Shown here in pieces: positions 44,449 through 56,089 of a stretch of 64,000 bases of DNA. Within the stretch, counting starts at the first letter, position 1. Every line of letters begins with the position of its first letter. A program made the translations under genes and the position numbers. Origin of the DNA: Blastocladiella britannica (Eukaryota > Blastocladiomycota > Blastocladiomycetes > Blastocladiales > Blastocladiaceae); contig MU624546.1 in the NCBI GenBank assembly GCA_025349905.2, forward strand, positions 1 through 64,000, written 5' to 3'. A model generated the notes under the pieces. The model ran no database searches and had not been told where the DNA came from. It worked only from the letters and a program-made list of their open reading frames with translations.

Positions 44449-47082
44449 ATGGCCAAGAAATCCGCCATTTCCAAGGCCTACAAGCGCAAGCCGGCCGCCA
44501 CCGCCGCCGCCGCCGCTGGAAATGGAGCCAATCCGAAAGCGCGCAAGCCCATGTCGCGGAAAGAGCGCGAGTACATGGCCGAGTTTGGCACCCTGGACAT
44601 TGACGGCGCGCGCGACGCGTCCGACGACGAGGACCGGGCCGAAATTGCCATGCGCATTTCTGCCAAGCGGGCATTCACCGAGGACGACCTCGATCGCTCG
44701 ATTGCGCAGGAACGCGCTCGCACCGCGCGGCTAGTGGATTCTGGCGCGTCCACGTCGTCTGCGGCAGCAAATCCCAACGACTTGTTTTCTGACGATGACG
44801 ACGACAAGCTCTCGTCGTTTGACACGCTCATGTCCACCATGGCCACGGGCAAGCAAAAGAGCGTGTCGGCGCTCAAGCGGTCGCTTCTGGACGCGTTCAA
44901 GAAGCCCGCGTCGGGTCCATCGACTGCGCCTGCTCTGCGGTCGTCTTCTGCTCCTTTATCGTCGTCCAGTGATGACGAAGATGATGGAGCGGACGAGGAG
45001 CTTTCTTTGTCGACGGACGAGGAGGACGCTGAGCATGGCCTGGATGACGATGAAGAGATTGAGATTCGCTACAACAAGCACGGAGACCTGAGCGACGACG
45101 ACGACAAAATGGCCACTGGTGCGCATTCTTCATTTCCATGGATCGGCAAGAGCAAAACTGACCAAATAATACCAGCAGACGACTACCCAAACCACTACGA
45201 TACGCATTTCGCCGATGCAGAGCCCACCGTCAACCACGTGCGCAAGCTCGCGGGACTCGTGTCGGCAGGCGATGCGACATGGCAGGCGGTCCCGCTCACA
45301 GACCACGTCACGTTCCAGCTGCCTATCGTGCCCAGTGACCCGCTCACGACCACCGTCCGCGACACCCATGTGGCAGACATGCAGCAAGAGCACGACGTGC
45401 GCGCCATGCACGTCAAGTCGCGTATCCTTGCGGCGTTCCTGGCCTCCAACCCATTGCAATCGCCCTTCTTTAACGAAGCGTTCGGCAAGCTCGATCGGTA
45501 CCACGACGTGCTGTGGACATCGCCCGATTTTGCGCAGCATGTTGGGCGGCTGCGTCGTGCCATTGCACTCCATGTGCTCAACCACGTGTACAAGAGCCGC
45601 GATCGCGTGCTCCGCGGAAACGCTCGTATCCGCGAGGCGCAGCAAGCGGCCATTGCCGCCTCGAGCCGCGCTCCCGTCACGCGTGCGGCGGTCGACTTGG
45701 ACGACGAAGAGGGCATGCGCCGGCTCGCAGAGGCCACTGGCAGTGGTGGAACCAGTAACACCACCCGCAAGGACAAGCGTGTGGCCCCACTGTCCAAGGC
45801 GCCGCGGATCGACGTCGAGTCCCGCGACCAGGGGTTCACTCGGCCCAAGGTCCTGATTCTCACGCCCATGCGCAACACCGCGTACGACCTGGTCAAGCTG
45901 CTCATGGACTACTCGGGGACCGACCAGCAGGCCAACAAGAGACGGTTCCGCGACGAGTACTACACCGAGGATGACGGCGACTCTTCTTTCGCGGCCCGCC
46001 CCGCCGACTATCGCGCGACGTTTCGCGGCAACACCGACGACTGCTTCAAGATCGGGCTCGGGTTCTCGCGCAAGGCCATGAAGCTGTACTCGCAGTTTTA
46101 CTCGTCAGACGTGATTGTGGCCAGCCCGCTGGGCCTGCGCATGATGGTGGAGACGGAACGCGACTCGGATTTCCTGTCGTCGATCGAAATGGTGGTCGTG
46201 GACTCGGCGCACGTCATGAACATGCAGAACTGGGACCACCTGAGCTTTGCCATGGACCTGCTGAACCGGATCCCGAAAAAGAGCCACGACTGTGACTTTT
46301 CGCGCGTGAAATCGTGGTACCTGGATGACCTGGCCAAGAATTACCGCCAGACAATTGTGCTCTCCGAGTACGCGTTCCCGGACTTGCTGGCGCTGTTCAA
46401 CCAGCACTCCCAGAACGTGCAGCGGCCGCGGATCCGATACCGGTACCCGGTCAAGAACGGGTCGATTGTCTCGCTGACCACGGGCGCGCCCCAGACATTT
46501 GTCAAGGTGGACGGCAGCGTCGAGCAAGCCGAGGAGGCGCGGTTCCAGCACTTGACGACCAAGATTTTACCCAAGTTCCGGCGTCCCCGGCGCGTGCTGC
46601 CAGGCGGGCACGATCTCGACACCAAGCACCTGCTGCTGTTTGTGCCGTCGTACTTTGACTATGTACGGTTGCGCAACCATATGGACGAGGCCGAGTACGA
46701 TTTCGAGGTGGTGACCGAGTACACGGAGGCCAAGGAGAAGACGCGCGCGCGCACGCTGTTTTTCCAAGGCCGTACCCGCATTCTGGTGTACACGGAGCGC
46801 GCGCACTATTTCCACCGTTCGTCGGTCCGTGGCGCATTACACGTGGTGTTTTACGGTCTCCCGGACAATGCGGTGGCGTACAGCGAGGTGACCAATTTCC
46901 TGGGGCTGCCGCGGTCGCAGGCATTGGCGGCGGCGTGCCGGGCAGCGGGGTCCGAGGTGAGCGAGGGCAATGTCACGGTGCTGTACAGTAAGTGGGACGC
47001 GCTCAAGCTGGAGCGGGTGGTGGGGCCGAGCCGCGTGGCCAAGCTACTGCAGGGTGCTGGTCCTTTTGTGTTTCGGTCGTGA
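44449..47082 (+). CDS. UTP25: UTP25, SSU processome component (DEF/DUF1253 family)
   Basis: About 877 residues if read straight through; a probable in-frame intron at 45119-45175 or -45178 would remove 19 or 20 residues. The N terminus is basic and acidic by turns (Asp/Glu-rich 150-230). The conserved part has RPKVLILTP, MRNTAYDLVKLLM, CFKIGLGFSRKAMKLYSQFY, SDVIVASPLGLRMM, MVVVDSAHVMNMQNWDHL, RQTIVLSEYAFPDLLALF and near the end KTRARTLFFQGRTRILVYTERAHYFHRSSVRGALHVVFYGLP. These are UTP25/digestive-organ expansion factor signatures: a DEAD-box-like fold with degenerate motifs. It acts in pre-18S rRNA processing in the nucleolus. IMP4, another SSU processome member, is 14 kb away. The start at 44449 follows an A-rich leader (ACCAAAAAATG). 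Confidence 0.92.
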   Translation: MAKKSAISKAYKRKPAATAAAAAGNGANPKARKPMSRKEREYMAEFGTLDIDGARDASDDEDRAEIAMRISAKRAFTEDDLDRSIAQERARTARLVDSGASTSSAAANPNDLFSDDDDDKLSSFDTLMSTMATGKQKSVSALKRSLLDAFKKPASGPSTAPALRSSSAPLSSSSDDEDDGADEELSLSTDEEDAEHGLDDDEEIEIRYNKHGDLSDDDDKMATGAHSSFPWIGKSKTDQIIPADDYPNHYDTHFADAEPTVNHVRKLAGLVSAGDATWQAVPLTDHVTFQLPIVPSDPLTTTVRDTHVADMQQEHDVRAMHVKSRILAAFLASNPLQSPFFNEAFGKLDRYHDVLWTSPDFAQHVGRLRRAIALHVLNHVYKSRDRVLRGNARIREAQQAAIAASSRAPVTRAAVDLDDEEGMRRLAEATGSGGTSNTTRKDKRVAPLSKAPRIDVESRDQGFTRPKVLILTPMRNTAYDLVKLLMDYSGTDQQANKRRFRDEYYTEDDGDSSFAARPADYRATFRGNTDDCFKIGLGFSRKAMKLYSQFYSSDVIVASPLGLRMMVETERDSDFLSSIEMVVVDSAHVMNMQNWDHLSFAMDLLNRIPKKSHDCDFSRVKSWYLDDLAKNYRQTIVLSEYAFPDLLALFNQHSQNVQRPRIRYRYPVKNGSIVSLTTGAPQTFVKVDGSVEQAEEARFQHLTTKILPKFRRPRRVLPGGHDLDTKHLLLFVPSYFDYVRLRNHMDEAEYDFEVVTEYTEAKEKTRARTLFFQGRTRILVYTERAHYFHRSSVRGALHVVFYGLPDNAVAYSEVTNFLGLPRSQALAAACRAAGSEVSEGNVTVLYSKWDALKLERVVGPSRVAKLLQGAGPFVFRS

Positions 47083-47270
47083 TTACATACAGTATTTTTC
47101 CATCTTTGGAAGGTGCTGGCGTGGGAGCTGTTCGAATTGGGTAGAGTCCCTGTGCTTTGGCTTGTACCGCAAAACCTTTTCCGAAAATTCAAAAGGAGTC
47201 GAGCGACCTCACTTCACTCGTCGCTCCTCGCTATTTCAAAACTTCACACACAAAAAAACTTCAAAAAACA

Positions 47271-49219
47271 ATGAGCTACCCGCCGCAAGCCCCCCAGCAA
47301 CAGGGCTACTATGGCCATCCCCAGCAGCCCCAGCAGCCGCAGCAGGGCGGCTACTACCCCCAGCAGCAGCAGCCCGGCCAGGCTTACCCTCCCCAACAGT
47401 CTGCTTACCCGCCTCAACAGCCGGCGTACCCTCCCCAGCAACCCGCGTACCCGCCCCAGCAACCGTCGTACGGCGCCACATCACCCGGTAAGGCTTACGG
47501 CTCCGCCCCCGCCCCGACCGCCGCCTACCCGCCCGGGTACGACCAGGCCGCCGCGTCATCGTCGGCCGCGGCTCTTGTCGCCCCTCCCGCGGAAGAGAAC
47601 CGGTTTGCGCCGCCTAGTGGCCCGCAGGATCTGTGGGCTGCCATCTTGTTCCTGGCGCACCTTGCCGGTGTTGCCGCCATTGCCGGCCTGACCATCCCCA
47701 AGGTCGACTTTAAGACCATGAAGCTCAAGAGTGCTGCGACCACTACCACCTCGTCGGGCAAGCTCAACTCTCTGCGGAGTTCGACGTCGTCGTCCAGCTC
47801 CTCCACCATGGACGTGTCGTTCCAATTTGACACTGCCGCCATCACCGCCATGGCCGGGTCGGCGGTGGTTGCGCTGGCGTTCTCGTTCCTGTACCTGCTG
47901 GCGATGCGCCGGTTCCCCAAGGGCCTCATCAAGTTCACGTACTGGCTTTCGGTGGCGTTCTACCTGGTGGCTGGCATTGCCTCGATTGTCCTGGCCAAGA
48001 ACATCATCTCGGGCGTCCTGTGCCTGCTCATGGCCGGCCTCTTCATCTACTTTTACTCGGCCTACAAGAGCCGGTTCCCGTTCGCGGCCGTCATGATGGC
48101 CACCGTCGCCGAGGTGACCCAAAAATACACTGCCACGGTGTTCTTGGGCCTGGTGGCGCTGATTGTCAACCTGGCCTACACCGTCTTCTTTGTCATTACC
48201 CTGCTGTCGTCGTCGATGGTCTGGGGTAACGTCGGCACGGGGTCCTCCTCGTCGTCGTCGTCTTCGTCGTCGAGTGGTAACAACACCAACAACAACAAGC
48301 TCTCGGGCGCCGCCTACGCGCTGTGGGTGTTCCTGACCTTTTCGTTCTACTGGACGTCGCAGGTCATTGTCAACGTGCTGCACGTGACGATTGCCGGCGT
48401 TTTTGGCTCCTACTACTTCATGTCGGGCACTGCGCAGGGCATGCCCTCGAGCCCGACCGTTGGCGCCTTTACCCGTGCCATTACCACCTCGTTTGGCTCG
48501 ATTTGCTTTGGTACGTTTATTATTATTTTTATTTTTCATCTTAAGGCCTTCAATTTTAACTCATGTTCAAAAATATATAGGCTCCCTGATCATTGCCCTT
48601 ATCCAGACCGTGCAGGCTGTCCTCCGCCAGCTCATGAACGACACTGACTCGGCCATTGCCGCGTTCATCATTTGCTGCGTGCAGTGCCTGCTCAGCTGGA
48701 TCGAGGCCTGGGCCGAGATCTTCAACAAGTACGCCTTCTGCCAGGTGGCCATCTACGGCAAGCCGTTTGTGCGCGCTGCCAAGGACACGTGGACTATGAT
48801 CAAGGTACATTTCATATCCTTTTATTGTATTCCAAGATGATTCTAACAATACAATTAAACAGGACCGTGGTGTGGATGCCCTCATCAACGACAGTCTGAT
48901 TGGCAACGTGCTTGGTCTCGGTGCGGTGCTCGTGGGCGGCATCACGGTGCTGGTGGCGTGGGCGATTTTCGCCGTCGGCCGCACCACGGTGGTGCCGTCG
49001 GGCAGCTTTGATCTGACGCTGCTGATTGTGCTGGTGGTGGCGTTCTTTGTTGGCGTCGTCATGTTCTCGCTCATTTCCACCGTGGTGTCGTCGGGCGTGG
49101 CCACCACGTTCGTGGCCCTGGCCGAGGACCCGGCCGCGCTCGCGCACTCCAAGCCTGAGCTGTGGGAGAAGATCCGCGAAACGTACCCGGATGCGGCGTT
49201 CACTAACATGTACCACTAA
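47271..49219 (+). CDS. Choline transporter-like protein (PNS1/CTL family)
   Basis: Three exons (47271-48510, 48581-48804, 48863-49219) give 606 residues. The N terminus is a cytosolic Tyr/Pro/Gln repeat (AYPPQQP several times) as in fungal PNS1. Then come about ten membrane helices, an asparagine/serine-rich external loop (polySer at 48241-48275), and the CTL-typical C-terminal part: TAQGMPSSPTVGAFTRAITTSFGSICFGSLIIALI, AFCQVAIYGKPFVRAAKDTW and LINDSLIGNVLGLG. These match the PF04515 signature (Y.A.NGYAFC..AIYG..FC.SAK.A). CTLs move choline in animals; yeast Pns1 is a plasma-membrane protein of uncertain substrate. All splice junctions conserve phase. Confidence 0.9.
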
Positions 49220-49331
49220 TTGGATGGCCATATTACGTCTTGTTGTTTTTATTACATTTTTTTTTCGATAAATGAAGTGGATTCTTGACAGCTTTCTTTC
49301 TCACGGTCGTGCCGTCCACAACACCATCAAA

Positions 49332-50621
49332 ATGAGCAAGATCGAGCAGTTATTAGAGGCATCCACGCGCTTTAACAAAGAGGTGCATAAGTTCCCAACC
49401 AAGAAAAACCGCATCTCGGCCCTGCTGGCCACCGGCGCCACAACCGTGGCCGAGATCGAAGCCCACGCGGCCGGAACGCGCGTACTTGTCCCTTCCGGTC
49501 TGGTCCCCGTCCTTGACGCATTCCTGGACCGCAAACGCATGTCTTTGCTCCCAGCCGTGACCGCGTTTTACGCTCAAATGGACCGCTCGGACTTGATCGC
49601 GCGGCTGATCCGGGACCGGCCGTTGGTGTTTTACTCGCCCGCCGACAAGACCCTCACGCGCGACGGAACATCCCTACCCGTGGGTGTCGAGCACTGGAAA
49701 TCGGTTGGGACCACGGACGCGTCCGTCACGGACGGCATGTTGCCGCTCACGCAGTACTTGAGTTACGAGGAAATCGCCATGGCCGCCATGCTTTGCGTGT
49801 CGTCACCGACCGTGTTTATCAATGACGGACATCGTCGCAATCGCGGGAAACTCGGGGAGGACCCAAGTACTTTTGAGCGGTTCGGGATCCTAGTCGCAGC
49901 GGTCGGGTGTCGGTGCAAGATCGCGGACGAGATGGAGTCTCGGGTCATCCAGCTGCAGAGCTGGTCGTCGAATAGCGATCACCCGGACCCCGAGCGTCCC
50001 GAATGGACGCTTTTCTACGGCCCCCCAACCGCCGAGGATGGGTACGACGCGACTGCTGGAGGCCTGCACGCGGAACGGTACATGCGCCGAATGCAAGCTA
50101 CGTTTGCCGTGCTGATATGGGAAGCCGACGACCGCGCGCGCGAGTATGCGACAACGCATCCAAACGGTGCAGTGCTGCGTGTGGTGGGGCTCGGGCTCGG
50201 CGTGTGGTCGATTGGCGGCGACGCGCAGACGGCCTACTACTTGTCGGCACTGTTGGACGCCATTCGAAACTCGCGCGCGACACGTCTGGCGGTCGTGGAC
50301 GTGTGCTGGATCCCCGTGCCCACCGGTGTCACAGTTCCGACTCGATTGGTGACTGCCGCAGGATCCGAGATACGCATTCAGTTCTCGAGCCACGACCATG
50401 CGTCTCGGCTCGACCGTGAAGACGAGGGCAAGTTGCTAGTGGCCACGTTCGCATGGGACGGCAACTCCTTTCCCGGAAACGAGTACTGGCAAGGATCGCT
50501 GACGACCAGTGGCGATCCCGCGGCTGCAGCGTGCTCGACGATCGCTGAGTTGCAAAACACGCTGGTGAATGCCGGGTTCGAGACGCGTCAGGTCGTCGTC
50601 CCATCCTCGCCCGATTCGTAA
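49332..50621 (+). CDS. DUF4804-like protein, unknown function
   Basis: A single-exon gene of 429 residues from the ATG at 49332 (an upstream in-frame ATG at 49272 would add 20 residues). I believe it belongs to the DUF4804 family, from the pattern VFINDGHRRNRG, an FGILVAAVGCR strand, GVWSIGGDAQTAYYLSALLDAI, and the C-terminal WDGNSFPGNEYWQGSLTTSGDPAAAACSTIAELQN, which recalls invertebrate and lower-eukaryote members. The last block with its paired Asn/Asp/Ser/Cys residues looks like an enzymatic or nucleotide-binding site, but no biochemistry is known to me. No signal peptide or membrane segment. It is the only intronless long gene besides the J-TM gene and the right-edge gene, which may suggest transfer or retroposition. 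Confidence 0.65.
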   Translation: MSKIEQLLEASTRFNKEVHKFPTKKNRISALLATGATTVAEIEAHAAGTRVLVPSGLVPVLDAFLDRKRMSLLPAVTAFYAQMDRSDLIARLIRDRPLVFYSPADKTLTRDGTSLPVGVEHWKSVGTTDASVTDGMLPLTQYLSYEEIAMAAMLCVSSPTVFINDGHRRNRGKLGEDPSTFERFGILVAAVGCRCKIADEMESRVIQLQSWSSNSDHPDPERPEWTLFYGPPTAEDGYDATAGGLHAERYMRRMQATFAVLIWEADDRAREYATTHPNGAVLRVVGLGLGVWSIGGDAQTAYYLSALLDAIRNSRATRLAVVDVCWIPVPTGVTVPTRLVTAAGSEIRIQFSSHDHASRLDREDEGKLLVATFAWDGNSFPGNEYWQGSLTTSGDPAAAACSTIAELQNTLVNAGFETRQVVVPSSPDS

Positions 50622-50631
50622 AAAAATAGAT

Positions 50632-51156
50632 TTATTGATGCCCAAGCAGCGTATTCAAGATTGCGGTCACCGATGCCGCCCACTCGCGATCCAGCTCGTC
50701 CTTGGCTACTTCCAGGTCATGCACGCGGCGCTCGGTTTCCTGGCCAAGTGCCGCAAACGTCGACATGAGGGTTGCGCGTTCAGTTTCAAGTGTGTCCAGG
50801 GTCGCGAGCTCGGCGGCAATGCGATTGCGGTGCTCGTTGCGCTCTGATCGACTGTTATTTTCATTTTCTGGTGAGGGATGGAGAGTGGAGTGAAGGGAAT
50901 TTGGAACAAGAACGAACTCGCGGGTGTCCTTGGCCGCAATCAGGTCGGTGCACTCGCGCTCCAGGACCTGGCGCGTTTGATCGACAGTCTTTTGCAGCTT
51001 TGCCAGTCGCTGCGATGCAGCCGTTTTGGATTTGCCTTTTTTTTTGTGTTGGTTGAGTGGATCCATGCCCTGGTATTAAAAAATTGGATGGACGGATGAC
51101 TACGTACGCTGCATGGCCTCGGCCAGCGCAATCAAGTCCTTGTCGGTTGATGCCAT
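50632..51156 (-). CDS. Small coiled-coil protein, unrecognised
   Basis: Two exons, 51156-51108 and 51035-50632, give 150 residues. The first exon codes MASTDKDLIALAEAMQ; the intron starts GTACGTAG and ends at a run of nine A followed by G, the only acceptor that brings the coil into frame: SQRLAKLQKTVDQTRQVLERE. The middle (PNSLHSTLHPSPENENNS) breaks the coil and could hide a further, unresolved intron. The second half (AAELATLDTLETERATLMSTF ... HDLEVAKDELDREW) is again a coiled coil. The size and two-helix plan resemble small kinetochore, BLOC or tethering subunits, but no family can be named. Confidence 0.6.
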
Positions 51157-51205
51157 TTCTTATTTTTTTGATCGATTTTACAGACAAAGCGGAAAATAAA
51201 TGGAT

Positions 51206-54200
51206 TCATGCAGTTTCACCAAACCGCGCCTGCACGCAAAAGCACTCTTCGCTATTCCCCTGCATATCGTTGACAAAAATATACAAGTCCACGCGCGTCG
51301 CCACCTCCATGGTTGCAAACAGCAAGTGCAGGTACACGGTCGCGGACGCCGCCACGTCGAACGTCTCCTCTCGGATCGAGACAAGGTTCTTGTGCGAAGT
51401 GGTCACGCGGAACGATTTCGGGGCCGCGTACGGGTTGGTAAATGAGATGCGCTGTACTCAGGATCAGGATGAGTGAGTTGTTTGGCAAATTGAATGAATG
51501 AAGGATGTACTTTGGCGATGGCTTTAAAAAGCGGAAGTGTCAGCTGGAACGACTTTGTCACAATCGGCGCGTGCGCGTGGCACTTGAGGACCCAGGACCA
51601 CACGAGTTCTCGATCCACCGCGTCTGTTTTCAAAGGCGGATTTTGAGAAACGAGAACCAGTAACAACGAAAAAAGGCAAAGCACATACCAACGAGGTGAA
51701 CCAGCACCGTATCTTCGCCAATAGCATCCGGTGAGAACGTTACCGGCACTTCCTGGGACCCACCCGACCCAATAGTAATGCCAAACACGCCGCTGGGCAC
51801 CGACACGATCGGTGACTTGGCCGACGAATAGCACACCACTTGTCTCGAGGACGTGGTGGGCACCGTGAACCGCGACGAGATATCTCCGTCACCCGCTGCA
51901 CCGACCATTCCGCCCAGCTGTTTCTGCTGCAGATCGACGCCGCTCGATCCAGCTGCACCCGAGACCATCAGCGTCACCCGCGTCGTTTGGCCCAGGTATC
52001 CGACCAAATCCACGCGCTGGGCCGACCGAAGCGTGACCGCCGTGACGCTGGCGAGTCGGTGAGCGGCGGCGTCGCGGTACGTGTAAATGTACATGGTGCG
52101 CACTGCCGGCACTTGGCGCGGAACCCGCGCTCGAAGGACCATTTGACCCCCATTACCCGTAGCGGTGGAGCCGGCTGGCAGCTCGAGCGCACACGACACG
52201 TCCGAGTCGAGGCATCGAACGGCGCGCACCTGAGGCACAGCGTTATTTGTATTGTTCTCCAGGGAAGTAGCGGTGGAAATCGAGGGCCGAATCCCCATGA
52301 GTGCATCGAGCGAGATGGTTTTGCGGAAATAGTCGTTGGCGGGGGCAAGGTACGTCACGGTGGAGTGAACGGCGTGCATGTGGACCGTGAACGCGCACTC
52401 GAGCCGCGCAACCGAGTTGGACGTGGCTGCATCGAGCAGCGACACCGAACACCGAATGTGGTCCAGCCGTTCCAGGCTCGAGTACACGATCGGAATCGAT
52501 ACCGCCTCGTTCGGGTGCAAGAGTAACTCGACTTGATTGTTGCGCCGGTGCGCACTGGGTTTGGAGCCGAGGGGTAGAAACGATTCGAGCTCCTCGGCAC
52601 TTGTGATGACGCTGGCGAAACATAGAGCGGATCCATTTTTTCAATTGGCTGTGAAAAAGAGGGTGAAAGATAATAAAAACGAACCGCATGTTCGGATCAT
52701 CCACCACGGCCACGTACAAGGCCTGCGCGGAGCGAGGGTTGGTAAAGTAAAACTCGAAAAAGTGGCCGGACCCAAACATGACATGGCCGTGGTACGAGGA
52801 CGTGAGCTCGGACTTGATTTGCCGCACAATCTCCGAGTACTTGCGGCTGGAAAATGATAACGTTAAACCAAACTATGGATATGTAAAGAAGGGAAAGGAG
52901 AGCATAGATACCGTTCGCGTGCGTCCTGGATCTCGGCAACGAGGCACCGCATCCGCTCCTGTCGTTCGCGAACCGCAAGCTTGCTATCGACTTGGATCAT
53001 GGATGGCGGCAACTTGGCCACCATGGTCGCCACCTTTGTTCGACGCGCCAACAGTTGCCGGTAATCACCGACCCGGGTAGTGGCGTGCTGCGCGGCAAAC
53101 AGTTCCGCCCACGTAGTAACGGCACCCTCACGCGACCGGCCCGATGACTCGCCGGTATTTTGGAGCCCGACGTACAGTGTAGCGCGCGTCACGCCAGTTC
53201 CATCACACACTGGAACCGCTTCGACCGCACACGCTCGTGGCCGCCCTTGCCGCAACAACGCACTGAGCGGAACATGTGCGCGGCCCACAATAAACTGGGT
53301 CCTGGCATCCACGACCGTCACACACAGGCTCGCGGTCGCCAAGTACGCGACAAACGACGGAGCAATGACCGAGCTGGCTCCAACGGTGCCGGGACCCTGA
53401 AGCATGGCGCTCATATCGGCACTGGCATCGGGCAGGTCGGTAGCGAGGTCGACCGAGTACTGCTCAAAGTAGCCATCGTACGCCGATGCTGCAAGTTTCA
53501 AGATCGCGGGGCCCAAGGGAGTCCTTGCTCCTCCGTCTCCAAGCGGCAAGTCGGCAGCACCCACCACCACCATGATTGGGTCCGATTTCACTTGCGGAAA
53601 CGTGAAAAACGAGTACTCGAGGCGAATAGCCGGCGTCGTTGGGCCGCCACCGGATTCCCCTTCCTGTGACGACAGAAGAGTGGTGATATTAGACGGCGAG
53701 TACGCGAGAAACACGAGCGACACGCAATGAACTGTCCGCTCGTCGCGAATCTCGGCGACCAAGCTTGGCCGCGCAATCGCGCTGGTCGGCTGCAGAATAT
53801 TGGGCACCGGGAATCGCGCCGAAAGCAGCCGGGCCAGATGTGCCCGCGATAGGCCCAGCAACGAATGTGGTTCCGGTTGCGGAAATAACACGGACGGATC
53901 GATGACAGGTTCAGGAGCGACCGCGGGTGGGGGGAGGGCTGGCACCGAGTCGAGGCGGGGAAGGTTTGGGTTTGGCGCGACAGGCACCGGGGCAGGGAGT
54001 AACGCTGGTGGGACTTGTTGGCCTAGAGATGCGTCTCCAAGCGAGCGCGTGCTGGTTCCTGATGCTGCTGCTGCTGCGGGGAGCGAGTCTTGTGATGGTG
54101 GGGATGGGAGTACGGGCATGGACGTTTGGGTGTTGGCATCAAACAGGAGCGCTGAAGGGCTGGGTGGCTCCTCATGCAGTAGTTCCCGCGCTATTGCTGC

Positions 54201-56006
54201 AGCGGCGGCGGCGGGCTCATCGGCTGTGGCTGGGGTGTGATCCACCATTGGGGATCGGGTTGGACTTGGAGGCACTTGGAAATATCATCAGTAAGCATAC
54301 ATTGCAGTAACGAGAAATAGGACAGCGCACATTCGTATACTTCGACCGTCACATTGAGCTCTATGATCAGCTGCGCGTCAACGTAGCTGTGCTTGTCGGG
54401 GTTGAGGAATGGTGTTGCGTACAGGTCGACTCGCATGGATTCTGGGGAAAAAAAAAATCACCATGAGCAAACAGATCAACCAAATACGAAAAGCTGAAAA
54501 TTTATACCTGAAAAATGAGGCAGCTGAGTGGTTGGCATCACCGACCAAGCGGCAACGACCCAAGTGTGGTGGATCTGATACTCGAGCCAAACCACAATGA
54601 CCATGGACGGATCCACAAACACCTCCGACAAGTAAACGTCGTCGAATGTCATGTCCGCGGCTTGCTCGGTTGACGGAAACACGCGCGTGAGTTTACCGAG
54701 CATCTTTGTGCCATTGTGCAGTCCAAAGCAGATACGCTTCTCCTGAACAGAGAATGGCGAGGGCGATGCGGCTGATCGAGAGGTGGTTCCAAGTGTTCGC
54801 TCGTCGTTTTGGCTGCTGTTCTCGCGCGCGTACAGGGAACGCACAAACGCGACCAGTTTGGATTCCAGCGTATCAATGGAAACTGTAGGGAGAGAGAGGT
54901 GCATGTGCGACAGTGTGACCTGGTCATGCACGGGGTAGACCGGGTTGATGTCAAAGACGAACGTGTTGGGATACAGGTACGATTCAAGCTGAGCGACGCC
55001 CATGGTCTCGACACTCACGCCGAACGTCAGCGCTGCTCCTGGGATGGGGATCATGACGGGCGATGGGAGCTGCAGTGGGGTGGCTAATCCAAACAATAGC
55101 CGTGGGGAGCCGCGGTAGAGCGGCGTGGTGCGTGCATTCTCAATCTGGCCATTGGTGCTGCTGGTGGGCTGTGTTGATGGTGGTGCAGTCGGATTGAGCA
55201 GCGCGTAGCCGAGCGAGACGCACTTTTTGCTCCCAGTCAAGTGGAACTCTGCGATCACCACAGAGTGTTTTGTAAGGGGCAATTGGAGCGAGTGTACTGC
55301 CTTTTGATCCTTGGGTTAACGGTCGTTGTCTGAGTACATGTAATCAACGGAAATGTACCTGGTGGGGAATCGAAAAGGCCTCTGATACAGCCGACTTGGC
55401 CACGATGGGAAACTCAGTCCATTTCTGTATTTCTTATTAACGATTAATATGTGCGGCGACATCCTGTTAAAGGAGAGTACCTGCCTGAGAAATCTGGCGA
55501 GGATCATGCAGCAAGTCATCCACCACGAGCGCCAGTGCAATGGAAATGGAATCGCCAAAGGCCTTGGCAGATAGCGGATCAAACCACGAGAGTGTCAGGC
55601 CAAGTATGGCCGCACCTGTCATGAACCGCAACCCCGAGGGCACTACTGGAAGCAGCAGATCCATTGGGTCGGACGATCGGCTGCGATCAAGCGCATCCGC
55701 CGAGTTGCCGCCGCCGGCGACAGAGCTCACAAGCGACTCAGATTCGGTGGCGGTATCGGAGTGATCGGCGCCGCCATGCGAGATCATGCTCCAAGCGGGA
55801 CCAAGGACCAGCAAACCATGGATTGCGACCGGAACCAGGGTTACGAGCGCCTTGGCATCGTTGCCTGCGCCTGCACCGGCGGTGGTGGTGGATGGGTACG
55901 GCACGGGAACTCGGGCGCGGGCATCGGCTGCCAGTCGTTCCAAGTCCTGCCGGGTGTGCGGTGGGTCGGCAAATGGATCGCGATCGTTGCTAAAGCGCGT
56001 CAGCAT
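51206..56006 (-). CDS. NPHP4: Nephrocystin-4 (ciliary transition-zone protein)
   Basis: Nine exons (56006-55481, 55432-55359, 55309-54508, 54441-54331, 54274-52912, 52846-52685, 52611-51689, 51623-51511, 51451-51206) give 935 residues, shorter than human NPHP4 (1,426). Matches to the human protein, recalled by eye: SALLRQGRPRA (human HLLRQGRPA), the HFFEFYFTNPRSAQ segment (human EFFEFVLKNPHNTQ), PNMRVITSAEELESF created by a splice (human PELSVIVDSQEWRDF), DRELVWSWVLKCHAHAPIVTKSF (human VASWLVCLCCRQPLISKAF), and RISFTNPYAAPKSFRV after the last splice (human RITYTNPYPSRRTFHL), then LYIFVNDMQGNSEECFCV (human ILIYINDHEDKNEEAFCV). NPHP4 sits with NPHP1 and RPGRIP1L at the transition zone and gates ciliary entry. 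It occurs only where cilia occur, so it marks a zoosporic life cycle. Confidence 0.9.
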
Positions 56007-56089
56007 TTTTGTTTATGTTCAAAGGCATTTCCCCATTTGTATTTTCACATTGCTTGCAGTCCCCCTACGATCGTCTCAATAAAAAAAAA

